Shown here in pieces: positions 1-13,399 of a stretch of DNA of 64,000 nucleotides. A program made the translations under genes and the position numbers. Below the pieces are notes generated by a model. That model was not told the DNA's origin. It was given only the letters and a program-made list of their open reading frames with translations, and did not search any database. Position 1 is the first letter of the stretch. Each line of letters starts with the position of its first letter. Source of the DNA: Teratosphaeria epicoccoides (taxonomy: Eukaryota; Ascomycota; Dothideomycetes; Mycosphaerellales; Teratosphaeriaceae); NCBI GenBank assembly GCA_021401465.1, contig JADDMT010000065.1, positions 1 through 64,000 of the forward strand, in the 5' to 3' direction.

Positions 1-1389
1 ACGCTCCCTATTCTCCTGTGCCTACAGCCTAGCCTCTAACTAGTCTTGCCGGGTTCCTAGACTCTAGTTCGCTTATTTAAGTCTACTTTACTTTCCTACC
101 TCTCTTTACTTCACTTCTATTCATCGCTATCCGAGCCATTGTAGGGGCGCTCCTAGGCCCGTGCTAGTACGTTCCTTACTGTATAAAAAGCGCCCTTCGC
201 TATCGCTCTTGCTTCCTTTCTCTTACATGCTTACCTTAAACCGTAAGCCCCCCCCTCTTTCTCCTACCTTCTGGCTTTTCCTCCGGGATTCTAGGCGATA
301 CTAACCGGAACTAGATGGCCCCCGCTATCTACTACGTCGACTGCGCCCTCTAGGGCGTAGATTGCATCCTACAATTAGTATGTTCTAGAGTCCTTGTCGT
401 TGTACCTAGCTTCAGCTAATGAATCTGTCTAGTCTACCTAAGCCCGTGCCTGCTAGCGCTACGCTAGCAAGCGCCTAAACTATAAAGCTCTATACGCGTT
501 ACTTAGTGTCCGCGTAAAATGCTCCGCTAACCTAGCTAGCCCCGCTCTCGCCTACGTCTCCTACGCCTCCTAGACCCGTTCCTAGGATGCCGACAGGTAT
601 GACCCGTACCCTAGGGGGTTTTGCACGGCTAACATTGCGACAGCGCCGCCGCGCATAACGACCTAGCGAAGGTCCTTAAGGCCTAGAGGGCCTTAGGGCC
701 TTTGTAGTTAGTAGGTCTGCTGTCTAGGTATTTTCTATTAGTGTCCTCTATGATTACGCCGCTAACCTCGAGCAGCGTCGTGGCCTAGGAGGTCGTAGGG
801 ACCGTAGGTGCTACTGTCGCCTAGCAGGGCCTCCTGTAAGTTTATCCTGTACTCTATGTGTTTCTACGCGCTAACGGTTTAAAAGGTCCGGGGGCGTTCT
901 ACTAGCGCTTACCTTAGGTAGGCGGCAGGAGAACGTTGCTAGTAAGGGCGAGAGCCCTCGTCAGCGTCAGTCTGGCGCTACTACGCAGGGCCCTAACCGA
1001 GAGGCTAGGGACTCTGACGGCAGCCTAGTTAGCGGGTCTAGGGGGTCTGGCGAGGGCCCCTTAGACGGCAGGGGGGCTGGCCCTACTAGCGGGGCCCCTA
1101 GTAACAATCCCGCATGATTGTCGCTAGGGTCCTCTATCCTTGGCGCGGGGGCCCGCGGCTAGGGGGGGTTTTTTCTTTTGTTGTATATATAGTTACCTAA
1201 TGTCAATTTTCCCCCTCTAACTTTTGTCCTTCTTAAACGCCTGTACTCCTTATTGCGAATGCTAGACTCCCTTTGCTAAGTCCTACATCTCGTTTCCTTT
1301 TTCTTCTTGCCCTACCTCTCTCTAGGGCTGTCGTTGTTCTCCGCGCTTCCCTAAGTCTGCTTAAAGCGTTCTATTACTTTAGTGTCTAT
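1..1389. other. RIP-mutated repeat DNA, not assigned
   Basis: This stretch has the same excess of TpA and CTAG and lack of CpA/TpG as the retroelements beside it, and no open frame of useful length. A TATA-like motif (tgtataaaaagc) near 180-192 could belong to an LTR promoter. A GC-rich part near 1,040-1,160 precedes the 3' end of element 1. I could not find a copy of the element 1 5' LTR candidate here, so the 3' end of that element is undefined. Confidence 0.5.
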
Positions 1390-4300
1390 TAGGTTTTCTA
1401 GGGGCTCCTATGTAGGTTTGTAGTACCCTGACCATTTCACTAGGACCTTGCGTCCTCTTCCCCTTCTCTTGTCCCTCGCGCAGAGTACCTCCTCTACTAA
1501 CTACTCCTCGTGCGACTTAAACAAAAGGGGGTCCGGCTGTTCGTCGTCGTTCTCCTGCCTAGGCATAGGGTCTCTGCCTACTAGTCTTAGCAGGTTAGTA
1601 TAGAACACTAGGTATATATTGTTTAGGAGCCTAGTCAAGCGGATAGAGACTAGTAATAATACTTTAGCTACTATGTACTTCGCATGCTTAGCGTCTAAGC
1701 TTTTCTTGGGTCTCTCTGTAGTGTAGTTCCGCAGATCTAGCTAGACCTTGTTACCGACTTTATAAATTAGGGCGGGGTTTTAGCGTTTATTAGTAGACTC
1801 CTCCTATTCTTGCATAGAAGCCGCCATTGTTGCTTAGCAGATTCCCGTTATGTCCCGAATCTTTCCTACAAACGCCCTTGCCCTCTCGGCTGCTTTTAAC
1901 AGGCTAGGCCCTATAGGGTCCTCGGTTAAAGGTACGGGGCCCTATGCTTCGTAGCTATAGGTAGCAAAGAAGGGGCTTATGCTAATTCCCGAATGATACC
2001 TCCTGTTTAGCGCTAGTTAAGCCACGGGGAGCTATCGCTTCTAGTCGGATTACTTATAGTTAATATAGTTCCGGAGGTACGCTTGCACCTCTTAGTTTAG
2101 GTGTTTAGGGCCTCTGTCTGTTTGTAGGTAGTACGTAGAGCTTAACCGCTAGGACACGCCTATTCCTTTACAGAAGGTCGTCTAGAAGGTGCTAGTCTAG
2201 TTAGTGCCCTAGTCGCTCGTAATAGCCGTTAGCATTCTATGGTACTAGGCCTAGCAATCCATAAACTTCTCCACGTATTCCTCTGCTTTTATGCTAGGTA
2301 TTACCTGTAAAACTACGTACTTGCATAGGCGATCCTTAATAACCTATAGGTATCGACATCCCTCGGAATCGGGCAGGTCTGTCATGAAGTCCATTAAGAT
2401 CTCCTAGAAGAATCTGTCAGGAACTAGTAATAGCTTTAGTAGTCCGTGCTTATACTCTCTCTATACCTTGTTACGACTGTAGTAGTCGCAGTTCCTCAGG
2501 AACTGCCAGACATGCTTAGACAGCAACGGCTAGTAGAAATCGCGCCCTAGGATCATTGTCGTAGCGTCCTGTCCTAGGTGCCTGTATACTGTAGCGTCGT
2601 GCATAGACTAAATAAGCTTCGTCCTAAGCATGTCGTCGCTTTCGTCCCTAGAGTCCGAGGTCTCGCACCTAGGCTGACTGTCGTTTGCTCCTAGGACCTA
2701 TAGTTTGTCGCGGTATCGCAGGAAGCCCCTCTTGTCGATCTTGTAGTCCCCTGCTTGTAGTTTCAGCCTCGCTCCGGCTAGTAGCACCTAGGAGCCGCCC
2801 TTTACTACTTTTAACACTGTCGAGTACAGCTTGTCTTTCTCTACTGTGGCTGCCTATAAGTCATTAAGGGTGCCGTCCTAGAACGGCCTAATGGGCTCCT
2901 AGTTAGAGGTTACGGGGTTAGCGAGTTGCTGCTCGTTCTCTACTACGGTAGTAGGTAGTAGGCCGGTCAAGGTAATCAGTATGACGTCTCTGCTCTCATC
3001 TACAGGGTCCGGCTAACTCTCCATGACTTCTAGGTCTAAAAACCTCTTAAACCGTGATTCCTTATCTTCTGCCCCTAGCGTGTCCTGTTCTCGTCTTGAC
3101 AATGCGTCCGGGACTACTCCTTTAGCGCCTAGGCGATATACTAAGGAGAACTAGAACTGCGCGAGAGTCTCATACTACCGTATCTGCCGCTCGGACAGCT
3201 GTCGCTTGACCATGAAGTACTCTAGATTTTTGTAGTCCGTGAGAATAGTGAAGGGCCTACACGACTTTAGCTTAGGGCCCTAGAACTTGAGGCTAGATAT
3301 CACGGCTAGCATCTCCTTGTCATAGATGTCGTAATTAATCTCCGCCTTATTAAGTTTCTGCGAGAAGAAGCCTACTAGTCTCTAGACTCCGTTGCTTTCT
3401 TGCAGGAGAGCCGCCCCTAACGCAAACCCGCTACAGTTAGTCTCTAAAAAGGTCGGCAGCTCCGGGTTCTATTAAGAAAGGACTAGCACTAAACAGAACT
3501 TCGCTTTTAGTGTTCTGAACGCGGACTCCTCGAGTTCCCCCTAGGAGAACGGTCTGCCCTTCCCTGTAAGCGCCGTCAAGGGCCTAGCTGTCTTCGAGTA
3601 GTTCGGGATAAACATCCTGTAGTAGTTAGCGAAGCCGAGGAATCTACGGACTTCCTTTTGTGTTTTTAGCCGCTCCTAGTTACGCATGGCCTCTACCTTT
3701 TGTAGCTTAGTCCCTACGCCTTTTCCGTCAGCATGGATCATGAACCCTAGGTACTTGATATCCTTTTTAGCAAACTCGCTCTTCCTAGGGTCAAGGTAGA
3801 GGCCCCTGTCCTAGAGCTTCTAGAGTACTCGCGTTACTTTAGCGAAATAGTCTTCTTGCAAACTGCCGCTATATATGATAACGTCGTCCATGTACGCGGA
3901 GGCGTAGTCGTCTAATTCCTCGCGTAGCAGTATGTTAATATATCATTAGAACGTTGCTAGAGCCCCGGATAAACTAAACGGACATACTAGCTATTCAAAT
4001 GAACCGAACCTTATGCGAAAGGCTGTCTTGTACTCATGGCCTTTCGCCATACGGATTTAGTAGAAGGCTAACACTACGTCTACCTTAGTAAGCTACTAGG
4101 CGCCCGTGAGGTTCCTTAAGGTCTCTAGTATTAACAGGAGGGGGTACCTATCTTGCTTTGTGATCGCGTTAAGGGCGCGGTAATTGTAGCAGAACTAGAG
4201 CCCTCCTCCTAGCTTCCAGATAAAAAGCACGGGAGCCGTAGCCTCTAAGTTAGTAGGCCGAATGAATCCCTTCCCTAACAGTTCGTCTAAGGACTTCCTT

Positions 4301-4460
4301 AAAACAAGTAGTTCCTCCTTCGACATGCTGTATAGGGGTCCCTATAGCAGAGCCGGTTAGGATCTGTCTAGTCCTTCGCGGAGTTCGATGCGGTAGTTAA
4401 TGCTAGGGCGGTGTGGCGCTAATTTTTCCGCTTCTTGGCGGCAGAATAGCGGAGCTATGT
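1390..4460 (-). pseudogene. Gypsy pol remnant (RT, RNase H, integrase, chromodomain)
   Basis: The minus-strand translation shows the reverse transcriptase active site YMDD (3,882-3,893), followed by the connection motif KYLGF (about 3,750) and an RNase H segment ending in DALSRR. The integrase zinc-binding stretch with HVWQFLRNC (about 2,450-2,560) follows, and a chromodomain ends in WSGYYKPT-stop-EPLENL, the stop replacing Trp. The lesions are many in-frame TAG codons in place of CAG or TGG. The product would have copied and integrated the element; it cannot be made now. Confidence 0.75.
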
Positions 4461-6440
4461 GCTAAAGCTCCGGAGGTAGCGCCTCTCTTAACTCGTCTAG
4501 CGTCGGATATTCCTTTGCCTTTAAGGCCTCCGCGACATCCGCTGTCGTAGTCGCGTATACCTAGGTAAAGTTCCTGCGGTCCTTGTATTCTCGGTAGTTC
4601 CGTCCTTCGTCTATCTACCGTCCCGCTCTCCTATGCTAATACTGACACCTTTCTGGCGCGGTCCGCACTTTATTGTGAGCCTTCTAGGGGTTCCCTAGTA
4701 TTAGGGGGAAGGCTAGATCCTTTACTATGTATGCGTACACTAGTTGCTAGAACCCCTCGATTTCCATCTAGAAGGCGACTACTCCTTCTACTGTAGAGTC
4801 TCGCATCGACGCTGTTACGCCTCTCGCTATGCGCGACTCTTTGCTTATTAAGCTTAAGCTAAGACCTTTTACTAGGTCTCTGTTAATTGCAGCGTAGTAT
4901 TAGTACCCCTTATCGATGAGAGCTAATGTCCTGGTATTATTTGCTAGGACTACATTAGTATAAATCAGGTTCCTGTCTATGGATCCCTTAACTCTCTCCT
5001 ATCCTTCTGCTAATGTCTCTGTTACTCCCGCTTCCTAACTCCGAGCAGGAGTTAATCTTTTCCCGAGTTTTTCCTCCTAGGTTCCTCTGCTATTCTATCG
5101 TCCTCTAGCAATGTCGACACTCTAGTTATGTTGATCTAGGCTAGGGGTATAGCCGAGGCGTAGGGATACCCCTTAACTTAGTGTCTAGACGCTCCGTAAT
5201 AGTAGCACAGGTTATTCTCCTAGCGTTTCTCTCTCTCTATAGCGTCTACCTATTTGGCGCGTTGTTTTCCCCCGTTGTTTTGTCAGGGTCCTTTGCCGTC
5301 ATATTAGTCTCCTGTAGTACGAGTCGGTGCTATGACCGTATCCCTATCCGCGTCTATTCGGGATCCGACCCTAGGGTTAGGCATCTGCATGGCAGCCGTA
5401 GGAATACCTTCGGAGTCCTTGTTCTTTTCCCTTAACTACCTCCTATAGGCCGCCTTAAACTAGTCGGTTGCCTCGGAGTTTGTCATGACCCTTTCGACCT
5501 CCTCTGCAAACGCGTAGTAGTCCCCCTTATCTCTCACGTTTGCTATGTACATCCTAGCAGGATTCGAAAACGAATTCTTAAGGTATCTAATCTTCGCGTC
5601 ATCTGTCTACTAGTCCCCTCCTACTAACAGCAGGAGTTCGTCGAATTCTAGCTAGTGCTCGTGCCATGGCTAGCCTGCTACGTGTCGGAGGTTCGTGAGC
5701 TGTTCTAGAGCTTTCGCTATCTCGTTACTATCCGCGAACATGGCCTCGAGTTACGTGAGAAAAGCTTCGGGGTCCTTCGCGCTATCCGGGCCTCCTTTCT
5801 CCTAGAAATGGCGCATCCGGGCGCGCTAGCGAGTAGGGAGAGTGTCGTAGATTATGTTCTAGTAATAATCTACGCCTATTAGGGGTTTTATCCTAGACTG
5901 TGCCCTAAGCGAACTCCTAATACAGAGCAGGTAATCCCTAAATGATTTGGCTCTTCTGTCCTACGTTAGTAGCCTCTACTCTTAGGGTCCTGTCGGTTCT
6001 AGGCTAGAGTTCGCACGCGTTGCTACGGCTAGCGCGTCTACGAGAGCCTTTAGCAGCTCCTCCGACAGGGCGCCTAGGTTTTGTTGCTGTCAGGACTCCG
6101 ATTCATTTACCGCGGCCTACGTGGCTGTCAGCTCGGCCATAATTTGCTGTTACTAGGTATGCATTCCCTCGACGACACGGCGCATTTCTGCTAACGCTTC
6201 CTCGTTCGTGGATCCTTCGGACACTAGGGTTAATTAGCTAGGAGACGGCCTTTCTATAGTGAAATCGATCGTACTTAATGTCACGGGTAAACGACATATA
6301 CACAGGGGTTCATGTAGTATTTAACAAGTACAATAGGGAGAGAGGGACTATCTGCTAGCTGTCTAGTCTTTTATAGCTAGCCTCGTCAGGGGTCGCGTCG
6401 CATAGGCCCTAGCCTGTGCCAAGACTTAGGGCCTCGCCCT
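1390..6440 (-). mobile_element. Element 1: RIP-degraded Ty3/Gypsy chromovirus
   Basis: Read on the minus strand, this is a gag-pol retrotransposon in the order gag region (about 6,200-5,300), reverse transcriptase (about 4,450-3,700), RNase H (about 3,650-3,100), integrase (about 2,700-1,750) and chromodomain (about 1,560-1,390). All reading frames are broken by stops at positions where homologues have Trp or Gln, the mark of RIP. A possible 5' LTR lies at about 6,285-6,440: on the minus strand it starts TGAAGGG, holds a TATAAAA motif and ends GTGACA. Its outer edge is exactly where element 2 loses its 5' part, so element 1 probably inserted into element 2. No matching 3' LTR was recognised. 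Confidence 0.75.
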
Positions 6441-9400
6441 TCATAATGCCTCTGCGGATAGGACACTACTAAGAGATGCTCTAGTTTGACATCACGGAGT
6501 TACTAGGCTCGGATGTAGTACTAGGGTTACTATAGCTAAGAAACGCTAACCCCTATATTAACTAGAAGAATGAGAGGATCTAGTTCCTAGAACTCTTAAG
6601 ATTGATACCTCTACCTGTAGTGCACGACGTACTAGGCAAGATCGAAATATGTGTTATGACTTCAAGCGAGATAGTAGCCGCTATCAAGGATCTAGAACAG
6701 GAAGTATACGTCCTATAGGTTAAAGCAACGCAAACAAAAGTCAGGGTCGAATTCATAGTTCCTAATAAGTATAAAGAGTTCGCTACTCTTTTCAAGGAAG
6801 AACCCGACTAAGAAGCTCTGCCAGAACACTAGGAGTAGGACCACGGGATACCCTTACTCCCTAGCAAGACACTAACAAAGTAATTAGTTCGCCTGTTATT
6901 AGCGGCGAAACTAGAGATTCTCTGGAAATACCTAGAAGACAACCTCTAGAAAGGCTTCATCCGCAAGTCGTAGTCCCTAGCCAGATACCCGATCCTGTTT
7001 GTGCCTAAGGGGGAAGATAACTAGCGACTCTGCGTAGATTATCGTAGATTAAACGACATTACGATAAAGAATAGTTATCTACTTCCTTTGCTCTCGGAAT
7101 TACAGGACCGCCTACAAGGAGCAATGTAGTTCTCGAAGTTCGATATACCTAGAGCGTATAACCGAATTCGAATTAAGGAAGGCGAAGAATAGAAGACTAT
7201 GTTCCGAACTAGGTTCGGACACTACAAGTACATAGTCATGCTATTTAGGTTAACAAACGCCCTAGCTACATAGCAGGCATTTATTAACAATGTGCTATGA
7301 GAGTACCTTGACGTCTTTGTAGTTGTATACCTAGACGACATCCTCGTCTACTCCCGGACGATTAAAGAGCATAGGACTTACGTACGTAAGGTACTTTAGA
7401 AACTCTAGGATTACCGGTTAAAGGTTAAGCCTTAGAAGAGCGAGTTTCATAAGCAGGAAGTATAATTCCTTAGCTACGTAGTAGCATAGAATAGAATCAA
7501 GATAGACACTAAGAAAGTCTAAGTCGTAAAAGAGTAGCCTACGCCAACTAATGTTAAGGAAGTATAGTCCTTCCTTAGGTTCGCTAACTTCTACTAAAGA
7601 TTTGTGGCAAACTATTCGAAGATTACAGCACTACTTACAACTCTTATGACAAAGGATACACCATTCGTGTAGGATGACGCCTAACGGAATGCCTTTAAGG
7701 AACTCAAGCGACAATTCATAGATCAGCCGATCTTACTTGTATTCGACCTAGATAAGCCTATCATAGTCGAAACAGATGCCTCTGACGTAGCACTCGGGGC
7801 ATGCTTAAGTCAACTAGGACCGAGTAGACGACTACAGCTAGTCGCCTACTACTTAAGGAAATTGTCTAGACCTAAACTCTAATACGACGTCTACGACAAA
7901 GAACTTCTAGCTATAGTAGACGCCTATAAGGCCTAGCGAGTCTACTTAGAAGGTTCTAAGCACTAGGTCACAGTCTACACAGACCATGAGAACTTGCGAT
8001 ACTTCATAATGACAAAAGAGTTAAACTAATAACAGGTTTAGTAGAGTAAGGAGCTCTCTAGTTTTAACTGTAAGATCGTCTATCGTAAGGGGACCGATAA
8101 CGCACGCGCTGATGCACTTAGCCGCTAGACTGACTACATGAAGGGCGTGAAGCAGGAGAAACACGCTGTTCTCTAAGAAAATAGCGATAGCACGCTAGGA
8201 GTTAACTAACTCGCGGCCACAACTGTTACATAGACTAGTGAATTTCAGGACGACCTGAAGAACGCGCTAGTCTATGACCTAACTGCACTCGCTGTCCGCG
8301 AAGACATGAATAGACAGGAGGATTAGGAAGACGAAGACAGAATCCTTCTGTTTTAAGGATTAGTATATGTGCTAACGTCTTTACGATTAGAGCTGCTACA
8401 ACTCCGACATGACGTACCTCAGGCAGGACACCTAGGAGTGTCTAAAATGAAGCAAATTCTCTGACAAGAATATTACTTCCCTAGGATGAGCAAGGTAATC
8501 GAGGACTACGTCTGTCAATGTGTGACTTGCCGACGAAGTAAGCATGACCGTCATAAACTATATGGGCTACTACGACTACTTAAGGTACCTTAACGGCCAT
8601 GGGAGTCGCTCGCCATGGATTTCATCGTTAAACTACCTTAGTCGAGAGAACCCGCTACGAATGAGTTCTTCGACGGGATCATAGTAGTAGTCGACCGATT
8701 CACTAAGTTTAGGAAGTTTATCCCTTACCGCAAAGACTTCAAGACTAAAGATATCGCGCATGTCTTCATCAAATAGGTAGTAGCACTACACGGCATGCTA
8801 TAGGACCTAGTAACGGATCGAGGATCTGTGTTTACCTCTAACTTCTAGAGAGCCCTAATGAGACAATTCTAGGTCAAACATCGACTAAGTACTTCCTTCT
8901 ACCCTTAGACGGATAGACAGACAGAACGTCTAAATCAGACGTTAGAATAGTACCTTCGATCCTATGTGAATAGGGACTAGAACAACTAGGTAGAGTTGTT
9001 GCTAATGGCATAGCTCGCGTATAATAGTACGCTAGCAGAGTCGACAGGACTCTTGCCTTTTCAGATGGCATATAGATTAGCTATAGAAGATATCCCGGAC
9101 GTCTTAGCTACTAATCCGAACCTAGTAGCACTCGGACGAGTAGAACATCTACGCTAACTGCAAACAGAAGCACAACTCGACCTGTAGTTCTATTAGTAGA
9201 ACATAGCATAGTACGCAAATCGTAAGAGAATTAAGGGACTAATTCTAAAGGAGGGGGACAAGGTGTATCTCCTCTACTGTCATATTAAATCAGACAAGCT
9301 AAGTAAAAAACTAGACGCTATAAAACTAGGACTATTCAGGATCAAGGCTAAGAAAGGACTAGTTAATTTTGAGTTACAGCTACCTAAGCAGATGAGAGTA

Positions 9401-9610
9401 TACCCTGTGTTCTATGTCTCTCTGCTAGAACAAGCAGCGCTAGACGCCGCACTGCAAACGGAACCCTTACTACTCGACCCTGAAGTAGAAGAACCTGAGT
9501 ACTCTGTTAAGAAGATTGTCGACACTCGCTAGCGGGACAGACAGCGAGAGTACTTAGTAAAAAGGGAAGGATATAGGAGTACCGAGAACACCTAGGAACC
9601 CCTAGAATAT
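6440..9610 (+). pseudogene. Gypsy pol remnant of element 2
   Basis: The reverse transcriptase reads clearly apart from RIP stops: the LCVDYRRLND motif near 7,030 and the catalytic YLDD at 7,328-7,339. RNase H spans about 7,750-8,130. The integrase has its zinc-binding cysteines near 8,510-8,540, the first catalytic Asp in MDF near 8,613 and the second in TDRGSV near 8,814. A stretch without stops at 9,263-9,532 covers the integrase C-terminal domain (PVFYVSLLE), followed by a chromodomain remnant (REYLVKREGY, about 9,545) that in this class targets integration to heterochromatin. Stops stand mainly at Trp and Gln positions. Confidence 0.8.
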
Positions 9611-9689
9611 CTGCAAAACTGTTAGCAAAAGATATGAAGTTTCGAGAAAGGAACAAACCTAGGAAGAAGATCCTAAGCTACGACTAGAC

Positions 9690-10250
9690 TCCTGCAGGAC
9701 ACTGTCGATCGGCTCGGCTATCACGCCATCCAGGAAACCCTAATATGAGGCGTTAGTGAAACCCTCTATTACGCTCTATGTCGTAGGAGTAAGAGCGAGG
9801 CCCGCTAAAGGATCTAGGTTAAGAAGAAACCTAGCCTGCAAGAGAGCCTGTTCCTTAGCCTCATCCTCCCTGATCTCATGCTCCTCGAGAGCGCGACTAT
9901 CCTCGACCTCCTAGTCGACCGCGTCTAACTGTTTTTGAAGACGCATCTCCTTTGCATGCGCCTCTATCATCTTCTGCGAAGCCTTAGCTAAGACTGCCTT
10001 CGCACGATCGAGATTAGCAATTAGTCTTTTCCGCTAATCACCTAACTTCTTCTATTTAACCTCTGTTACCTTCGCGTCGTAACTCCGACAGTTGCTAAAG
10101 TGACATTACGAACATTTCCCTAAGGAAATGTGTACCTAATAAACGAGCTTTAACTCTTGACACTAAGTACAGGACTTTATGCTGTCCTAGCCCTAACGAT
10201 AGATTCGATTCGCGCGGCGTTTGCGTTTCTGCATTAAAGGGGCGTTAGTG
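9690..10250 (-). pseudogene. Antisense open-frame remnant inside element 2
   Basis: On the strand opposite to pol, a broken frame can be followed from about 10,250 down to 9,690. It has a cysteine-containing N-terminal part and then a long charged, coiled-coil-like stretch rich in Lys, Arg, Glu and Ala (for example AKASQKMIEAHAKEMRLQKQ near 9,950), followed by LLQARFLLNLDPLAGLAL. Nonsense codons again sit where Gln or Trp is expected, so it decayed by RIP together with the element. Fungal Gypsy elements sometimes carry such antisense frames; the role is unknown. Confidence 0.4.
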
Positions 10251-10371
10251 TCTAGGATGACACAAGGCAGTAATGTAGAAAGAGAAGACATCATGGCACA
10301 AAAAGAAATGACAAGAGAAACCCCGCACTAATAAGGTAGCTTAGGGACGAGCTAGGCTAAGAGGGGGATAG

Positions 10372-10812
10372 TGTCATGAGTGTTAGGAGTACTACAGGTT
10401 TCAGGATCATGAGGGTCCTAAGTGCTATGAGTTATAGGCATAGTCATAGGAGAAAGGATCTGTCACGTGAGGACAGATCCCTAGATCTATAAGGTTAGTC
10501 TACAGATCTATAGGCCTACAAGGAAGAAGGGATCTGTTACAGGATAATAGACCCTTAGATCTATGGGAGTAGTCTACAGATCTACAGACACGGATCTGTT
10601 AGGTCTGTTAACAGATCTAACAGAGCTGCTCTGTCTCTCTAGTATATAGGGATGGCTTCAGGACAGGCAGTTAGGAGCTTCGTGCTTAATTTAATTCCCT
10701 TTCCCTAGGGGATAGTTAGTTACAAGGTTAACTGCTATTGTCAATATTCTTTACAGCTCTACAAGTCTAACACCTAGTCACCTTCCTGCTATCGGCACCT
10801 ACCCTTATGACA
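10372..10812 (+). repeat. 3' LTR of element 2
   Basis: A 441-bp repeat with terminal inverted ends TGTCAT and ATGACA, directly after a purine tract. A diverged copy in inverse orientation is present at 13,400-13,870. Internally it holds several short repeated motifs built on AGATCTGT and CTATAGATC, and a TATATAGGGA motif near 10,641. Right after its end begins the truncated internal part of element 3. Confidence 0.8.
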
Positions 10813-11149
10813 AATCTCTAGTTTTGCCGCTAACAACAGGCTAACTAATTGCTTCGTTAGTGTCTTGCTAGGGAGTAAGGGTATCCCGTAGTCCTACTCC
10901 TAGTGTTCTAGCAGAGCTTCTTAGTCAGGTTCTTCCTTGAAAAGAGTAGCGAACTCTTTATACTTATTAGGAACTATGAATTCGACCCTGACTTTCGTTT
11001 ACGTTGCTTTGACCTATAGGACATGTACTTCCTGTTCTAGATCCTTGATGGCAGCTACTATCTCGCTTGAAGTCATAACATATATTTTGATCTTACCTAG
11101 TATGTCGTGCACTATAGGTAGAGGTATCAATCTTGAGAGTTCTAGGAAC

Positions 11150-13380
11150 TAGATCCTCTCATTCTTCTAGTTAATATAGGGGTTAGCGTTTCTTAGCCAT
11201 AGCAACCCTAGTACTACATCCGAGCCTAGTAACTCCATGATGTCTAACTAGAGCATCTCTTAGTAGCGTCCTATCCGCAGAGGCATCATCTTAGTTTCTT
11301 TGTCAACTATTCCTTAGTTGTACGTGACTAGCTTTCCGTTAATCGCTTGTAGCGAGAAAGCATTTGTCTTTGCCTGTAGCTTTATCCTAGCTGTCCTGGC
11401 AAACTTAGGCGTCATGAAGATTCTAGTACATCGTGAATCTATTAAGGCCCTAGCTAGCGTCTCGTCGATATGCACCTATACTCTAAGGTTGTTCGCGTAT
11501 CTGGCGCTAATCGCGGCACATCGTTACAGCCCTGTCTAGTCTGTCCGTAGGTCTAATTCCGGCGGACCTTGTCGTTTCCCGAATAACTGTCTTCACGGAC
11601 TAGTTCAGGGATCGTACGGTCTTGGCTTCTTCTCTAAGCGTTACCGTTTTCTGGCCTAAGAGGTCGTTCTCGCTCTTAGCCTCGCTGTTCCTACGCGTTT
11701 CTTGCGTACTCTATCTTTAAGTAGTAGACTTGGAGTCATAGCGCTCGTGAAATCTGAATACCTTCGTAGGTTAGGTAGCCTCCCTAGGGCGTAAACTCTA
11801 CCCCGAACAGTATAATTTCTTAGACAACTTTCTGATGCGCGTGAGGTTAAGCTACAACTAGTAGTCTCCTTAGGTGTCGTCGCATACGGTCGGCTAGTTC
11901 GTCATACTAAAGCTAGTCAACGTGTTGTACTCCATTAATCCATGGGCAAGCCTAAGCCTACTAGTTCTGTATGATTCGGATAATATCGAGCCTAATGTCA
12001 TGTAGCAGCATAGCCTATCGCTCTATGCTCTCGTCTTCCTTAGAATCAGGAATGACAGCTTCGACAATCTCGTAGTTGTCGTCCGAACCTTCTTCTTCTT
12101 CTTCTAGCTCCTGTTACCTTAGGACTATTGCACTAGAAGGTATACCCCTTAGCGCACAGATCGACTATGCCTTGTTTTAGCTAGGGTACTATCCGGAACC
12201 ATCTTTATTACTCATGTGAATTCGACAATCGTCGTTGTAGCACGTAGTCTAAGTAAGTGCGGCATGGTCTGGTTCTCGAGTAGCAGCGGCCTTTCGCTAA
12301 GGCGCCGTTGTTGTCGCGCGAGCCTGCTCTATCCTAGGTAGTTCCTGTCGTTACTTCTTAGCAAAACACTTGCGGGCAAAGTGTCCTTTCTTTCTACAGT
12401 TATAGCACTCGAGATTGCTCTTGTCGAATAGCTTCTTCAGACCATTCTAGGGAGGAGAGCCCTTCCGCGGCTTTCCTTAGGGTCCATTCCTCGGACGCCC
12501 CTTAGTCGCATCTAACTCCATAGGTTAGAGACCGTAGTAATCGCTTCGCCATTTCGGTGCTAATCGTTAGACCTTATAGTTAGCCTATGCTAGCTTACGA
12601 TTTCCATGTTGTCGTTCTTGCTGTCGTTCCTAGATGCGATTATTGATTCTAATCGCGAGATTGCTCATTTCCTTGAATGTCGTTAGCTAATCTCCTCAGG
12701 CAATTTCGTCTTTAACCGTCTCCTTTAGTCCCTAGTAGAACTAAGCGGCTAAAGCATTATCATTCTAGTCGACTTGAGTAGAGAGGGTCTAAAAGTCTGC
12801 GCGGTACTTAATAGTAGAGCCCTTCTGCTAGATTCCTAGGAGAGCTCTCTCGGCCTCTTGTTGCTTATTACCGAGCCTAAAAGCTTCGCGTAATGCCTTA
12901 AACAAAGACTTGTCTAAGTTAAGAATCTCCCTAGTTGTCGTCTTCCTAGCTTCGACGTTATAGACATGATCTAGATAATCTGTTAGATGAGGCTAGATAA
13001 ACTCAAACGCTAGTCCCTTTAGGTAAGAGACAATGTACATTATTCGCTTATGATGTGTTATAAACTATTCCGTATCTACGTTAAATGCTAACTAGCATTG
13101 TAGGATAAATATCTTGACCTAAGATCGTTGTCCTATAAACTCTGTAGGGCTTCCTATCTTAAAGCCGTTATTGCCATGTCTATTCCTAGTAGTTGAACCT
13201 GCGACAGATGCTAGAGCCATCTCGCTAAGGTGAATGGATTCGAGCTACTACGTAATTTGAGGTATAGTAGCAACTTGTTCTTGTAGTGTTAGTTAATTGT
13301 CGCTAGAAGTTAAACTAATAGCTAAAGAACTACTTGACATAGGCGTATGTTAAGCGCTTAACGAGTCCCCTGATGCTTCC
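11150..13380 (-). pseudogene. Gypsy gag-protease remnant of element 3
   Basis: The minus-strand translation gives a retrotransposon capsid-like region (TEFIGQ near 13,130 and YIVSYLKGLAFEF near 13,030). It ends in a CCHC zinc knuckle, CYNCRKKGHFARKC (about 12,362-12,412), which in this class binds the element RNA. Downstream, ALIDS at about 11,430 followed by MELLGSDVVLG near 11,230 fits a retroviral-type aspartic protease. Many TAG/TAA codons replace Gln and Trp. The 71-codon frame seen at 10,937-11,152 on the plus strand is only a shadow of this gene. Confidence 0.7.
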
Positions 13381-13399
13381 TCAGAAGTAGTGCTCAAAA

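Larger units (their letters stand above)
6440..10812 (+). mobile_element. Element 2: 5'-truncated, RIP-degraded Gypsy chromovirus
   Basis: This plus-strand element starts inside the protease region and runs through RT, RNase H, integrase and chromodomain to a complete 3' LTR (10,372-10,812). A purine-rich tract (aagagggggatag) just before the LTR fits a polypurine tract. The first 450 bases are a slightly diverged inverted copy of 10,830-11,290 in element 3, so the two belong to one family. Between chromodomain and LTR about 700 bases carry an open-frame remnant on the opposite strand. The 5' LTR and gag are missing, apparently removed where element 1 joins. Confidence 0.8.
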